This document shows, in pieces, positions 43,622 through 52,893 of a DNA stretch of 64,000 nt. How positions within the stretch are numbered: the first letter of the stretch is position 1; every line of letters starts with the position of its first letter. The translations under genes and the position numbers were made by a program. The notes beneath the pieces are model-generated. The model was not told the DNA's origin. It did no database searches and saw only the letters and a list, made by a program, of their open reading frames with translations. Origin of the DNA: JAZDEY01 sp043808325 [NCBI: Candidatus Eiseniibacteriota bacterium] (lineage in GTDB: Bacteria > Arandabacterota > Arandabacteria > Arandabacterales); the NCBI GenBank assembly GCA_043808325.1, contig JAZDEY010000083.1, positions 1 through 64,000 on the forward strand, given 5' to 3'.

Positions 43622-44835
43622 AGCTCAGCAAAAATCTCACCCTTTCCGTCGAGATCCTTGCAGCCCACAAGCTACGCACCTTTCTGAGCGTGATCGGCAT
43701 GGTCGTGGGGATCGCTTCGGTGATCCTCATGGTCTCGGCGGGACAGGGAGCCCAAAAGCACATTCTCAACCGCATCCGGAGCATGGGGACCGACCTCATT
43801 GTGGTCAACGCCGGCCAGATGCAGATCATCGCGGGGCGGCAGCGTCAGATGAGCACGGTGACGACGCTGGTCCCGGCGGATGCGGAGGCGATTGCCGAAG
43901 AATGCCCTTCCGTCGCTTCCGTTGCGCCGTTTGTGAGCAAGAAGCTTACTGTCCGCTGGGAAGACGAGACAGCCAACACGAATGTCGTGGGTATGGCCAC
44001 TTCGGGTTTTGCCATTCGCAATATCGAGCCGGCCAGAGGCAGGTTCTTTACGGATGAGGAAAGCCGGGCGCTCAAACGTATGGCCATAGTTGGACCAACC
44101 GTGGGGAGGAATCTTTTTGGCGAAACGAATCCCATAGGACTGAACGTCCGGCTCGGGCGTGTCTCCTTCGAGGTCATCGGGGTGACCCTCCCCAAGGGAA
44201 TCGACCAGAACGGCGCCGATCAGGACGACCTCATCATCGTCCCCATCGGCACGGCCATGCGCCGGTTGCTCAACGTGACCTACGTCCGGTCCATCTACGT
44301 TCAGGCAAAGGACACCCACTTGATGGGGAGGGCTGAATCTGAAATCCGGGAGCTGCTTCGAGTGCGCCATCGCCTGCGGGGAAAGCCCGACGACTTCACC
44401 ATCCAGAACCAGGAGACCCTGCTTGCCACCGAGCGGGAAACCTCGCAGTCCATGACCTTTCTCATAGGCAGTGTCGCCGGCATCTCGCTTCTGGTGGGTG
44501 GGGTCGGGATCCTTGCAGTGATGCTCATCTCGATTCGCGAGCGCCGCGGCGAGATCGGCCTCAGGCGGGCGCTGGGGGCAAGACGTCCGGATATTCGCCT
44601 GCAGTTTCTCATTGAATCCATCCTGCTCGCCGGGACCGGTGGGGCCATAGGAGTAATCATCGGTGTCAGCTGCGCCTATGGACTGTCGGCTATCGGTTAC
44701 TGGGAGACGCTCATCTCGTGGCCAGCGACAGCCGCGGCCTTCGTATTCTCGGCGGTCATCGGGGTCTTCTTCGGAATATACCCCGCGTCCCGAGCAGCAG
44801 GCCTGGAACCTATCGAGGCTCTTAGGGCAGAGTGA
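43618..44835 (+). CDS. MacB-type ABC permease, second copy
   Basis: A 405-residue paralogue of the preceding permease: LRTFLSVIGMVVGIASVILMVSAGQGAQKHIL at the start, a periplasmic domain (about 50-270) and ISIRERRGEIGLRRALGARRPDI before the last helices, ending with YPASRAAGLEPIEALRAE. The pair probably supplies the two halves of one transporter. A 191-nt gap separates it from the next gene, so the first unit may end here. Confidence 0.9.
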   Translation: MKLSKNLTLSVEILAAHKLRTFLSVIGMVVGIASVILMVSAGQGAQKHILNRIRSMGTDLIVVNAGQMQIIAGRQRQMSTVTTLVPADAEAIAEECPSVASVAPFVSKKLTVRWEDETANTNVVGMATSGFAIRNIEPARGRFFTDEESRALKRMAIVGPTVGRNLFGETNPIGLNVRLGRVSFEVIGVTLPKGIDQNGADQDDLIIVPIGTAMRRLLNVTYVRSIYVQAKDTHLMGRAESEIRELLRVRHRLRGKPDDFTIQNQETLLATERETSQSMTFLIGSVAGISLLVGGVGILAVMLISIRERRGEIGLRRALGARRPDIRLQFLIESILLAGTGGAIGVIIGVSCAYGLSAIGYWETLISWPATAAAFVFSAVIGVFFGIYPASRAAGLEPIEALRAE

Positions 44836-45026
44836 ACGTAGCGGAGCCAAACCGAAAATCCCTCTTGACCTGGAGGCCGTCGCGGAGTTATAATTCGGTA
44901 ACCGACGAAGTGACAACTGCTGTCCGATCGATGGTCAAGGAGCAAGGCCCGGATCGCTGGGTAGGAAGTACCTTGATACATCAGAGGGCAGGTGGGGTGG
45001 CTGAGAAGAGTAAGGAGGTAAAGGCG

Positions 45027-45899
45027 ATGAGGAAGTTGGTTGTGATAGTAGCGGCAGTCGCGATGGTCGCGGCGCTTGGGGCTGACGTTGCCTGTGCGAA
45101 GGACAAACAAGCATCAAACGGAATGACGGCTGTGGAGCGAGCAGCGAAGGATAAGAAGTATCTCTTCATTTTCCTCTATAGTGACGAAGGAGAGCAGACA
45201 GCATCGATGAGGAAGATCTTCAACGACGCTGTGACCAAGGCTTCGCGGACGGCAAAGCGGGTGGAGATAAACGTTACTGACCCTGCGGAGACGGCGCTCA
45301 TTGACAAATTCGCCGTGAGAGGCGCACCGATGCCGTTGGTCCTCGCCGTAGCCCCGAATGGGGCGATCACCGGAGGGCTTCCCGCGCCCTTCAGTGAGCA
45401 GCAAATCCTGGACGCATTTGCGACCCCTTGCACCCAGGCAGCGGTCAAGGCCCTTCAGGAAAACAAGGTGGTCCTCCTGTGTATCCAGAATCGCAATACC
45501 AAGTTGAATGATGCCGCCATGAAGGGAGTTCAGGACTTTAAGGCGGACCCTGCGCGCGCAGCGTCCACCGAGATTGTAACCCTGGATCCTTCTGATCCTG
45601 CCGAGTCCAGGCTGCTTGGAATGCTGGCGGTCGATCCCAAGATAGACCAGGCAACAACGGTGTGCCTCATTGCGCCGGGCCGGGCCGTGGGCAAGTTTGC
45701 CGGAGCAACGACCAAGGAGATGATCGCCGCGTCGCTCAAGAGTGGTGGCGGCGGTGGTTGCTGTCCCGGTGGGGCGACGAGCGGCGCGAAGGGCTGCGGG
45801 CCGGTGCCCAGCGGTCAGGCGGCTGCAAAGCCAGGTGGGACAGCGAGCTCCGCCAACCCCGGTGGCGCCAAGCCTGGCAGCAAGGCTGCCGGCAAGTAG
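45027..45899 (+). CDS. secreted double thioredoxin-like protein with Cys-rich tail
   Basis: A 290-residue exported protein. Start at 45027 (MRKLVVIVAAVAMVAALG) with AAGGAGGT upstream; signal peptide about 1-24. Two thioredoxin-like halves (about 30-135 and 140-235), but the first active loop reads YSDEGEQ instead of CxxC. One Cys lies in FATPCTQ, another in VVLLCIQN. The tail (about 238-290) is Gly/Ser/Pro-rich and contains GGCCPGGATSGAKGC, likely a metal or thiol ligand site. It precedes an FtsX permease and ATPase with 21- and 3-nt gaps, so it may act as their periplasmic substrate binder (inference). Confidence 0.65.
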   Translation: MRKLVVIVAAVAMVAALGADVACAKDKQASNGMTAVERAAKDKKYLFIFLYSDEGEQTASMRKIFNDAVTKASRTAKRVEINVTDPAETALIDKFAVRGAPMPLVLAVAPNGAITGGLPAPFSEQQILDAFATPCTQAAVKALQENKVVLLCIQNRNTKLNDAAMKGVQDFKADPARAASTEIVTLDPSDPAESRLLGMLAVDPKIDQATTVCLIAPGRAVGKFAGATTKEMIAASLKSGGGGGCCPGGATSGAKGCGPVPSGQAAAKPGGTASSANPGGAKPGSKAAGK

Positions 45900-45920
45900 G
45901 GACGGAGGCGGAGGGAGACA

Positions 45921-47159
45921 ATGCACCTGAGAACGCTAGTATGGCGGGAATTCTTTGAACGCAAAAATCAGCTGGTCACGGGTTTCCTGGCGGTGCTGCT
46001 GGGCATCACCGTGATCGTGTCCATCAAGAACATCACCTTCTACTCGGAGAAAGCGGTCGCCAGAGAACTGGATGCTCTGGGTGCCAACATACTTATTCTG
46101 CCCAAGTCGGCTTCAATTCAGGACTACTACAGCGCAGACCTACAGGATGAGGAGTTTCCTGAGGAATATGTTACGCGGCTCATCCTTTCCGACATCCAAG
46201 GACTCGATAATCTTTCTCCTAAGCTGTCGATCCCCGTGGATATGGGAGGCAGGAGTTTCACGCTGACCGGCATATTGCCCAAGAACGAATTCCAGGCTAA
46301 GGCTGCCTGGGTTGGAGCGGGCATATTCGCAAGACCACAGGGATGTGGAACGGTAGGCGGACCTGCGGACGGGAGCATTCCCCCAACTCAGAATCAGCCG
46401 CCTCCCCAGGAAACCCTGGTCCGGCGGACGGTCATTGATGACCTCGGCAGCACCGAGGCGCTTGTTGGGGCAGAGGTGGCGGCTTCCCTGGGGCTCAAGG
46501 ATGGCAGCACGATCGATCTTCTGGGCAAGACATTCACAGTGACCGCGGTCCTCCCTCAGACGGGTACCGTGGACGACACCCGGATATTTGCTCACCTGCA
46601 TACCGTCCAGCAGCTCGCCGGCAAGGGTTCGGTGATCCATGCCATCGAGGTCGTAGGCTGCTGTAATGAGATATCACGTGGACTGGTGCAGAAGATCAAC
46701 CGGCTCCTCCCGGAAGCCAGAGTGGTTACCGTCACTCAAATCGTAGATACCCAGATCAAGACCAATCGAATGATGTCGCGTCTCTCCATGATCTTCCTGG
46801 TGATCATTGTGCTTCTTGGCGGGGCCAGCATCGCCAACTATATGTACGCCAACGTCTTCGAGCGGAGGCGCGAGATAGGCACTCTGATGGCTCTGGGCGC
46901 GACCTCGTCATTTGTGCTGAGAGCGTTCCTCCTCAAGGCGCTTGTACTCGGACTTGCCGGAGGAATCGCGGGCTACATTCTGGGCACCGTGCTCTCGGTC
47001 ACGCTCGGCCCCAGGATTGCCGGCGTACCTGTGCTTCCGAGGCTTGTGCTGCTTGCCTGGGCGGTCGGGATCTCAACGGCCATAGCTCTTGCGGCAAGCT
47101 ACTTTCCGGCACGCCGCGCCTCGCGCCTCGATCCCTTCGCGACCCTTCAGGAGGTGTGA
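45921..47159 (+). CDS. FtsX-family ABC permease
   Basis: A 412-residue permease: TM1 (LVTGFLAVLLGITVIVSIKN), periplasmic domain (about 45-280) with paired Cys in VVGCCNEISRG, then VFERRREIGTLMALGATSSFVLRAFLL and ASYFPARRASRLDPFATLQEV. FtsX/MacB class, but more divergent than the two permeases upstream. The VVGCC pair suggests contact with a thiol- or metal-bearing substrate. Coupled to the following ATPase (AGGAGGTG of that gene lies within its final codons). Confidence 0.85.
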   Translation: MHLRTLVWREFFERKNQLVTGFLAVLLGITVIVSIKNITFYSEKAVARELDALGANILILPKSASIQDYYSADLQDEEFPEEYVTRLILSDIQGLDNLSPKLSIPVDMGGRSFTLTGILPKNEFQAKAAWVGAGIFARPQGCGTVGGPADGSIPPTQNQPPPQETLVRRTVIDDLGSTEALVGAEVAASLGLKDGSTIDLLGKTFTVTAVLPQTGTVDDTRIFAHLHTVQQLAGKGSVIHAIEVVGCCNEISRGLVQKINRLLPEARVVTVTQIVDTQIKTNRMMSRLSMIFLVIIVLLGGASIANYMYANVFERRREIGTLMALGATSSFVLRAFLLKALVLGLAGGIAGYILGTVLSVTLGPRIAGVPVLPRLVLLAWAVGISTAIALAASYFPARRASRLDPFATLQEV

Positions 47160-47162
47160 CCG

Positions 47163-47840
47163 GTGCTCAGGATGGAGGCTGTCAGCAAGCACTACAATCA
47201 TCGCGGCCAGTTGGTCAAAGCTATGGACGATGTGGACTTGAAGGTGGAAAAGGGCGAATTTGTCTCTATCGTCGGCCCGAGCGGGAGCGGCAAGAGCACG
47301 TTTCTCCTTACGCTCGGGGGAATGCTCACACCATCACGTGGCAGCGTTTGGCTCAATGGTCAGTCGCTCTACGACATGGCGCCGGATGAAAGGGCGCGAA
47401 CGCGCCGACAGAAGATAGGCTTTGTGTTTCAGACTTTCAACCTGGTGCCCTATCTCACGGCGCTGGAGAACGCGCAGGTTCCGTTGATGCTGGCGCAGAT
47501 GGATGAAGATTCCCAGAAGCGGGTAGCTGTCTCCCTGTTGGAACGAGTTGGGCTTGCGGACAGGCTCAATCATAAGCCGTCCGAACTCAGCGTGGGGCAG
47601 CAACAACGCGTGGCCTTGGCCCGCATGCTCGCCAATGACCCCGAGATCGTCTTGGCCGATGAGCCCACCGGGAGCCTCGACCCGGATACGACTCGCGAGA
47701 TCACGGAGTTTTTTGTCGCGCTCAATGCTGAAGGCAGGACCATAGTGATGGTGACGCACAATCAAGATACTGCCGCGCGAGCCCAAAGAATCTTGTGGTT
47801 GGTAGAGGGTAGACTGTATCCTGCAAAACCTAAGAGGTGA
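47163..47840 (+). CDS. ABC transporter ATPase (LolD/MacB type)
   Basis: A 225-residue ATPase: Walker A GPSGSGKST, GFVFQTFNLVPYLTALENAQVPLML, signature LSVGQQQRVALARML (LSVGQ instead of LSGGQ), Walker B IVLADEPTGSLD and H-loop MVTHNQ. GTG start with AGGAGGTG 5 nt upstream. Partner of the preceding FtsX permease; the two with the thioredoxin-like protein form a second transporter next to the arsenic genes. Confidence 0.92.
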   Translation: MLRMEAVSKHYNHRGQLVKAMDDVDLKVEKGEFVSIVGPSGSGKSTFLLTLGGMLTPSRGSVWLNGQSLYDMAPDERARTRRQKIGFVFQTFNLVPYLTALENAQVPLMLAQMDEDSQKRVAVSLLERVGLADRLNHKPSELSVGQQQRVALARMLANDPEIVLADEPTGSLDPDTTREITEFFVALNAEGRTIVMVTHNQDTAARAQRILWLVEGRLYPAKPKR

Positions 47841-47871
47841 CCGCTCTGAGAGCGTACCCGGGAGGGTCTCC

Positions 47872-48291
47872 GTGGAAAAAGCTACGGCCTGCGTGACCAA
47901 GGTCTTGAGAGGAGAAAGAATCTCCGGCACCGGCGATTTCCTGACCATTGCCAAGGCGCTCTCGGATGAAAATCGCGTCAGGATCCTGATGTTCCTGCGG
48001 GAGGGGGAGCTTTGCGTGTGTCAGATCATTGAGATGTTGGGGCTTGCGCCATCAACCATCTCAGAACACATGGCGGTGCTCCATCGTGCGGGACTTGTCG
48101 GGGCGCGTAAAGAAGGCCGCTGGATCTATTATCGGCTCCGAGGTCGAGACGCTCCGGAGACCGCCAGGATCGCGCTCGAGTGGCTCCGGCGTTCGCTGGA
48201 GAACGACCGGCTTATTTGCGACGATGCCAAGCGGCTCAGGGCAGTCAAGCGGACCCCGGTCAAAGACCTCTGCAGATGCTATAAGACCTGA
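47872..48291 (+). CDS. arsR: ArsR-family arsenic-type repressor
   Basis: A 139-residue regulator with the canonical trivalent-metalloid site: REGELCVCQIIEMLGLAPSTISEHMAVLHRAGLVGARKEGRWIYYRL, where the CxC pair in ELCVC binds As(III)/Sb(III). The extension at the end adds DLCRCYKT, a further CxC. GTG start with GGGAGGG upstream, 31 nt after the ATPase. Directly upstream of the ACR3 gene, it should regulate arsenite export. Confidence 0.92.
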   Translation: MEKATACVTKVLRGERISGTGDFLTIAKALSDENRVRILMFLREGELCVCQIIEMLGLAPSTISEHMAVLHRAGLVGARKEGRWIYYRLRGRDAPETARIALEWLRRSLENDRLICDDAKRLRAVKRTPVKDLCRCYKT

Positions 48292-48361
48292 GGAGTTCCC
48301 GCTGAGGTGTTCCCACCGGATGACCAGAGTATTACTCGGCCAAGATGGAGGGTCGTAACTG

Positions 48362-49456
48362 ATGAATGCGCCGGCAGGTAGTTCGCCAACGACATCGACT
48401 GCTGCCTCGGTGGCAGGGCGCCTCTCTTTCCTCGACCGGTTCCTCACCTTATGGATCTTCCTTGCCATGGCGGCCGGCGTCGGCGCCGGCTACCGGTTCC
48501 CGGGCATCGTGCCCTTCTTGAATCGCTTCAGCGTTGGGACCACCTCGATCCCGATCGCCATCGGCCTCATCCTGATGATGTACCCGCCCTTGGCCAAAGT
48601 GCGCTACGAAGAGATGGGCCCGGTCTTCAAGAACACAAAGGTGCTTGGGCTCTCGCTGGTTCAGAACTGGATCGTCGGGCCGACCCTGATGTTTGCCCTG
48701 GCCGTGATCTTCCTCCACGACAGGCCGGAGTACATGGTCGGGCTGATCATGATCGGGCTGGCACGGTGCATCGCTATGGTGATCGTGTGGAACGATCTGG
48801 CCCGAGGCGACTGTGAGTACTGCGCCGGCCTTGTGGCCCTCAACTCGATCTTCCAGGTGATCTTCTACTCGATCTATGCCTATATGTTCATCACCGTGCT
48901 GCCGACCTGGTTCGGCCTGAAGGGCATGGCAGTCCACATCACCATTGCCCAGATCGCCAAGAGCGTCTTCATCTATCTAGGAATTCCTTTCATCGCCGGG
49001 GTGGTGACGCGCTTCACGCTGATAAGGGTGAAGGACAAGCAATGGTACCATGAAAAGTTCATTCCCCGGATCAGCCCGATCACCCTTGTGGCCTTGCTCT
49101 TCACCATCGTCGTGATGTTCTCCTTCAAGGGCAAGTACATCGTGCAACTTCCCCTGGACGTCTTGAGGATCGCGATCCCGCTCCTAGTCTACTTCGTCTT
49201 GATGTTCTTCATCTCCTTCTTCATGAGCAAACGGGTGGGGGCTACCTACGGCCAGGCAACCACACTCTCCTTCACTGCGGCCTCCAACAACTTTGAACTG
49301 GCGATAGCTGTCGCGATCGCGACCCTCGGCATCAACCACGGCGGGGCCTTTGCTGCTGTGATCGGGCCGCTGGTCGAGGTGCCGGTCTTGATTGGGCTGG
49401 TGAACGTGGCGCTGTGGCTCGGCCGGAAGTATTACGGGATGAAGGAGCTCGTGTAG
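48362..49456 (+). CDS. acr3: ACR3-family arsenite efflux permease
   Basis: A 364-residue, ten-helix carrier of the ACR3 family, exporting As(OH)3 with proton exchange. Conserved parts: [44 protein letters not shown] with the essential Cys, and [24 protein letters not shown]-terminal 20 residues are Ser/Thr-rich and cytosolic. Lies 70 nt after arsR. No arsenate reductase gene is seen nearby. A GGGGA/TCCCC hairpin follows the stop (about 49461-49482) without a T-run. Confidence 0.94.
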   Translation: MNAPAGSSPTTSTAASVAGRLSFLDRFLTLWIFLAMAAGVGAGYRFPGIVPFLNRFSVGTTSIPIAIGLILMMYPPLAKVRYEEMGPVFKNTKVLGLSLVQNWIVGPTLMFALAVIFLHDRPEYMVGLIMIGLARCIAMVIVWNDLARGDCEYCAGLVALNSIFQVIFYSIYAYMFITVLPTWFGLKGMAVHITIAQIAKSVFIYLGIPFIAGVVTRFTLIRVKDKQWYHEKFIPRISPITLVALLFTIVVMFSFKGKYIVQLPLDVLRIAIPLLVYFVLMFFISFFMSKRVGATYGQATTLSFTAASNNFELAIAVAIATLGINHGGAFAAVIGPLVEVPVLIGLVNVALWLGRKYYGMKELV

Positions 49457-49552
49457 CCGGGGACCACTTCATGATCCCCGACGGTTTGCCCGCATCGATT
49501 TATCGCTAAACCAGTCCGCGTCTTCTTCCGATAGACCCTTTTGGAGGTCATC

Positions 49553-52500
49553 ATGCGGCATCACTATAGGCTTATTGCCTATACGTATCTTTCCGGCCTG
49601 CTCCTGCTGGCATCGCAGTTCCTGTCTCGTGCCGAGCCCCTCAGCGTCAGTTGGGTACTGTCGAGTGCTCTTTACGCAGCTCCGGGTATTGCCGCGCTTG
49701 CGCTGCTTACAATCGCAGTTTCCCCAGAATACCGAATCATCATCAGGGACGGCGAAACCAAGTGGATCCCTGACGAGGCAGCCCCAATCCCCAACGATAA
49801 GAGTGACACGGACGAGAGAGCGCGCCTCACGGAGGACACGGCCGAGAAGAAGAGCGCCGAAGAGGAACGGCGACGGATGTTCCAGGTCTTTGAGAAGTCC
49901 CTTGACGCCATCATCATCATGGATACTGAGGGAAAGATCATCGATGCCAATCCAGCAGCGTTGAGACTTGTTGAGGCTGCCGACAAGAGCGATCTGGTCG
50001 GAGGAAATGCCGTCGCGTTCATGGCGCCTCACGAGCAGGCGCACGGACGCAATGGATTCAGAAAGGCCGTGGCCACGGGGGCCGTCAGAGATCAGAGATA
50101 CAATTTCGTAACGATGTGTGGACGAAAGGTGCCGGTTGAAGGGGACCTCATCACGATGACGACCCGGACCGGTGAAGTCATGGGGCTCGTAGGGATAGCC
50201 CGGGACATCACGGAGCGGTTGCAGATCCAGCAAAGCCTGGAGGAGCGCACTCAGGACCTTGGGGAGAGAGTCAAGGAGCTGGCCTGTCTGAACCAGGCGT
50301 CGCGGATCATGGCAGACACCCTGCGCGAGAGCGAGAACCGGCTCCAGAGCATCTTGGACAACTCCAGCACCGTTGTTTTCCTCAAGGACCTGGATGGCCG
50401 CTACATCATGGTCAACCGGCGCTACGAAGAGCTGTTCCATGTGACCCGGCCAACCGTAGTCGGCAAGTCGGATTATGACATCTTCCCGCGGGAGCACGCA
50501 GACAGATTCCGGCGGCATGACTTGCTCGCCCTGGAGAAGGGCGGCTCCTTCGAGGTGGAGGAGCTCGTCCCCCACGACGACGGCCCGCACACCTACATTT
50601 CGGTCAAGTTTCCGCTCCTCGACGCCGCCGGCAAGCCGTATGCGGTGTGCGGCATCGCCACGGACATTACAGAGCGCAAGCGGGCGGAGGAGGTGCTGCG
50701 CGAGAGTGAGGAGAGATACCGGGCCCTGGTTGAAAATGCCACCGACCTGATCTACATGATCGGCAAGGACTTGACGGTGCTGTCAGTGAACATGGCCGCC
50801 GCGGCCTTCGTGGGTTGTCAACCTGGTCAATTGATTGGTAAGAGCTTGCTCGACATCTTCCCCAAGACGGTCGTAGGGGGTTATGTCGAGAACATCGAAA
50901 AGGTATTTGTCTCCGGCAAGACTCATTCCACGGAGGAACTCCTGGTCAGCAAGAATCGTAAGCTGTGGACCAGCGTCAATTTCAACCCTGTCAAGGATGC
51001 ATCTGGCAATGTTGTGGCCGTAATGGGAGTGGGCAGGGACATAACTGATAGAAAGACTGCCGAAGAAATGCTCCAGAGATCGCAGCTCGAGCTTGCAATC
51101 AGAAATCGGATCGCCAACATCTTCCTTACCAGGGCCGGTGAAGGGATGTACAGGGAGGTCCTTACCATAATCCTGGAAGCCCTCGAAAGTAAACACGGCG
51201 TATTTGGATATATCAATGATGACGGGGACCTTGTCTGTCCGTCGCTGACCCGAGGTGTCTGTGAACAATGTGCGATGCCGGACGAGACGATGGTGTTCCA
51301 CCCGCCGGACTGGAAGGGCATTTGGGGCCGCGCCCTCGTGGAGAAGAAGACCTGCTGGTCGAACAGCATCTTCAAGACGCCCCAGGGGCACATCCCGATC
51401 AGCAGGGCCGTGGCGGTCCCCGTAGTCCACCAAGGCAACGTAATCGGACTGCTGATGGTTGGAAACAGGGCGACCGACTATGACGACGCCAGCATTGATC
51501 TGCTCGAAACCATCGCGGACAAAGTGGCCCCTATCCTGGGCGCACGGTTGCAGGGAGAACGGGACGAGCGGCAAGCCAGGAGGCTCGAGAAAGACAAGGA
51601 CAGTCTTCGGGCTCAATTGCTCCAGTCTCAGAAGATGGAGGCTATCGGCGCGCTTGCTGCCGGCGTAGCGCACGACTTCAATAATGTGCTGTCGTCCATT
51701 CTGGGTTACTGCGACATCGCGCTGCTCAAGGCCGCCCCGGGGGCGCCACTTCATAACGATCTGAAGCACATACAGGACGCTGCCCTACGCGCTGCGGGGC
51801 TTACCCGCCAGCTGCTCCTCTTTGCGCGGAGGCATCCCATGGAGATCTCGCTCCTGGACCTGAGCGGGGTGATCTCGGACATCCTGGACATGCTCAACAG
51901 GCTGGTAGGCGAGCGTATCACAATTGATGCGACGGTAGACCCTGGCCTGTGGATGATACGAGGTGACAGAACCAGTATCGAGCAAGTGATCATGAACATG
52001 GTGGTGAACGCCAGGGATGCCATGCCGGACGGAGGACGAATCTCACTGGTTACCGAGAATGTCACCATTGATGCCTGGCAATCCGCGGTGTCGCCACGTG
52101 CAAAACCGGGTAAGTACGTGGTGCTCTCCATAGTGGACGATGGGGCGGGAATAGATGCCGCCGCCGTCAATCGCATTTTCGAACCCTTCTTCACCACCAA
52201 AGGAGTGGGTCAAGGGACAGGCCTCGGGCTTTCGATTGCCCATGGAATCGTGGAGCAACAGGGCGGATGGATTGATGTGGATAGTTCGCCTGGAGCCGGA
52301 TCAACTTTCAGGGTTTACCTTGGGGCAGCCGGCGTAGCCTGCGCTCAAGATGAGACGAGCCGGTGGGGGCCTGCGCTAAGAGATCTCAAGGGCGAAGGGG
52401 AGCGGATCCTTGTCGTGGAAGATGAGGACACAATCCGTGGACTTGTCGCCAGAATCTTGCAGGAGGACGGCTACGTGACATTCGAGGCCGCAGGTGTCGC

Positions 52501-52822
52501 TGAGGCACTCAGGGTTTTCGGCGCGGAGGACGGCCGTTTCAATCTGCTCCTCACGGATGTCGTCCTGACCGACGGTACGGGGGTAGACCTCGCGGACGAT
52601 CTTCTGGCTCGAGATCCTGGTCTCAAAGTCCTGCTCAATAGCGGTTATACCGACGAAAGATTGACCTGGGCTGCCATCTGCGAGCGGGGATACCACTTTC
52701 TGCAGAAGCCATTCATGGCGATTGATTTGCTCCGGGCGGTACGAACAGCCCTGAACGGCGAGGAGGGAGCAGCAAGCCAAGGCCAGGAGGTCGCGGCGGC
52801 CGAAGCGTTACACAGCGGTTGA
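49553..52822 (+). CDS. PAS/GAF hybrid histidine kinase with receiver
   Basis: A 1089-residue membrane hybrid kinase; start at 49553 fits GGAGGT upstream. Two N-terminal TM helices, three PAS domains (about 105-225, 265-385, 390-505), a GAF domain (about 520-675; SKHGVFGYINDDGDLVCPSL), HisKA with the phospho-acceptor in AAGVAHDFNNVLSSILGY, HATPase (NMVVNARDAMPDGG, DDGAGID, GTGLGLSIAHG) and a C-terminal receiver with Asp in LLLTDVVLTDGTG and the Lys of FLQKPF. It overlaps nothing and is followed 71 nt later by a shorter paralogue. The ligand is unknown; the arsenic operon next door may be related or accidental. Confidence 0.9.
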   Translation: MRHHYRLIAYTYLSGLLLLASQFLSRAEPLSVSWVLSSALYAAPGIAALALLTIAVSPEYRIIIRDGETKWIPDEAAPIPNDKSDTDERARLTEDTAEKKSAEEERRRMFQVFEKSLDAIIIMDTEGKIIDANPAALRLVEAADKSDLVGGNAVAFMAPHEQAHGRNGFRKAVATGAVRDQRYNFVTMCGRKVPVEGDLITMTTRTGEVMGLVGIARDITERLQIQQSLEERTQDLGERVKELACLNQASRIMADTLRESENRLQSILDNSSTVVFLKDLDGRYIMVNRRYEELFHVTRPTVVGKSDYDIFPREHADRFRRHDLLALEKGGSFEVEELVPHDDGPHTYISVKFPLLDAAGKPYAVCGIATDITERKRAEEVLRESEERYRALVENATDLIYMIGKDLTVLSVNMAAAAFVGCQPGQLIGKSLLDIFPKTVVGGYVENIEKVFVSGKTHSTEELLVSKNRKLWTSVNFNPVKDASGNVVAVMGVGRDITDRKTAEEMLQRSQLELAIRNRIANIFLTRAGEGMYREVLTIILEALESKHGVFGYINDDGDLVCPSLTRGVCEQCAMPDETMVFHPPDWKGIWGRALVEKKTCWSNSIFKTPQGHIPISRAVAVPVVHQGNVIGLLMVGNRATDYDDASIDLLETIADKVAPILGARLQGERDERQARRLEKDKDSLRAQLLQSQKMEAIGALAAGVAHDFNNVLSSILGYCDIALLKAAPGAPLHNDLKHIQDAALRAAGLTRQLLLFARRHPMEISLLDLSGVISDILDMLNRLVGERITIDATVDPGLWMIRGDRTSIEQVIMNMVVNARDAMPDGGRISLVTENVTIDAWQSAVSPRAKPGKYVVLSIVDDGAGIDAAAVNRIFEPFFTTKGVGQGTGLGLSIAHGIVEQQGGWIDVDSSPGAGSTFRVYLGAAGVACAQDETSRWGPALRDLKGEGERILVVEDEDTIRGLVARILQEDGYVTFEAAGVAEALRVFGAEDGRFNLLLTDVVLTDGTGVDLADDLLARDPGLKVLLNSGYTDERLTWAAICERGYHFLQKPFMAIDLLRAVRTALNGEEGAASQGQEVAAAEALHSG

Positions 52823-52893
52823 GCCCGGTGGGAGCAAGGACATCGGAGACTGCCGGGGATTGGTCTTCCTTAACATACAGGACGGGGGTCAGC

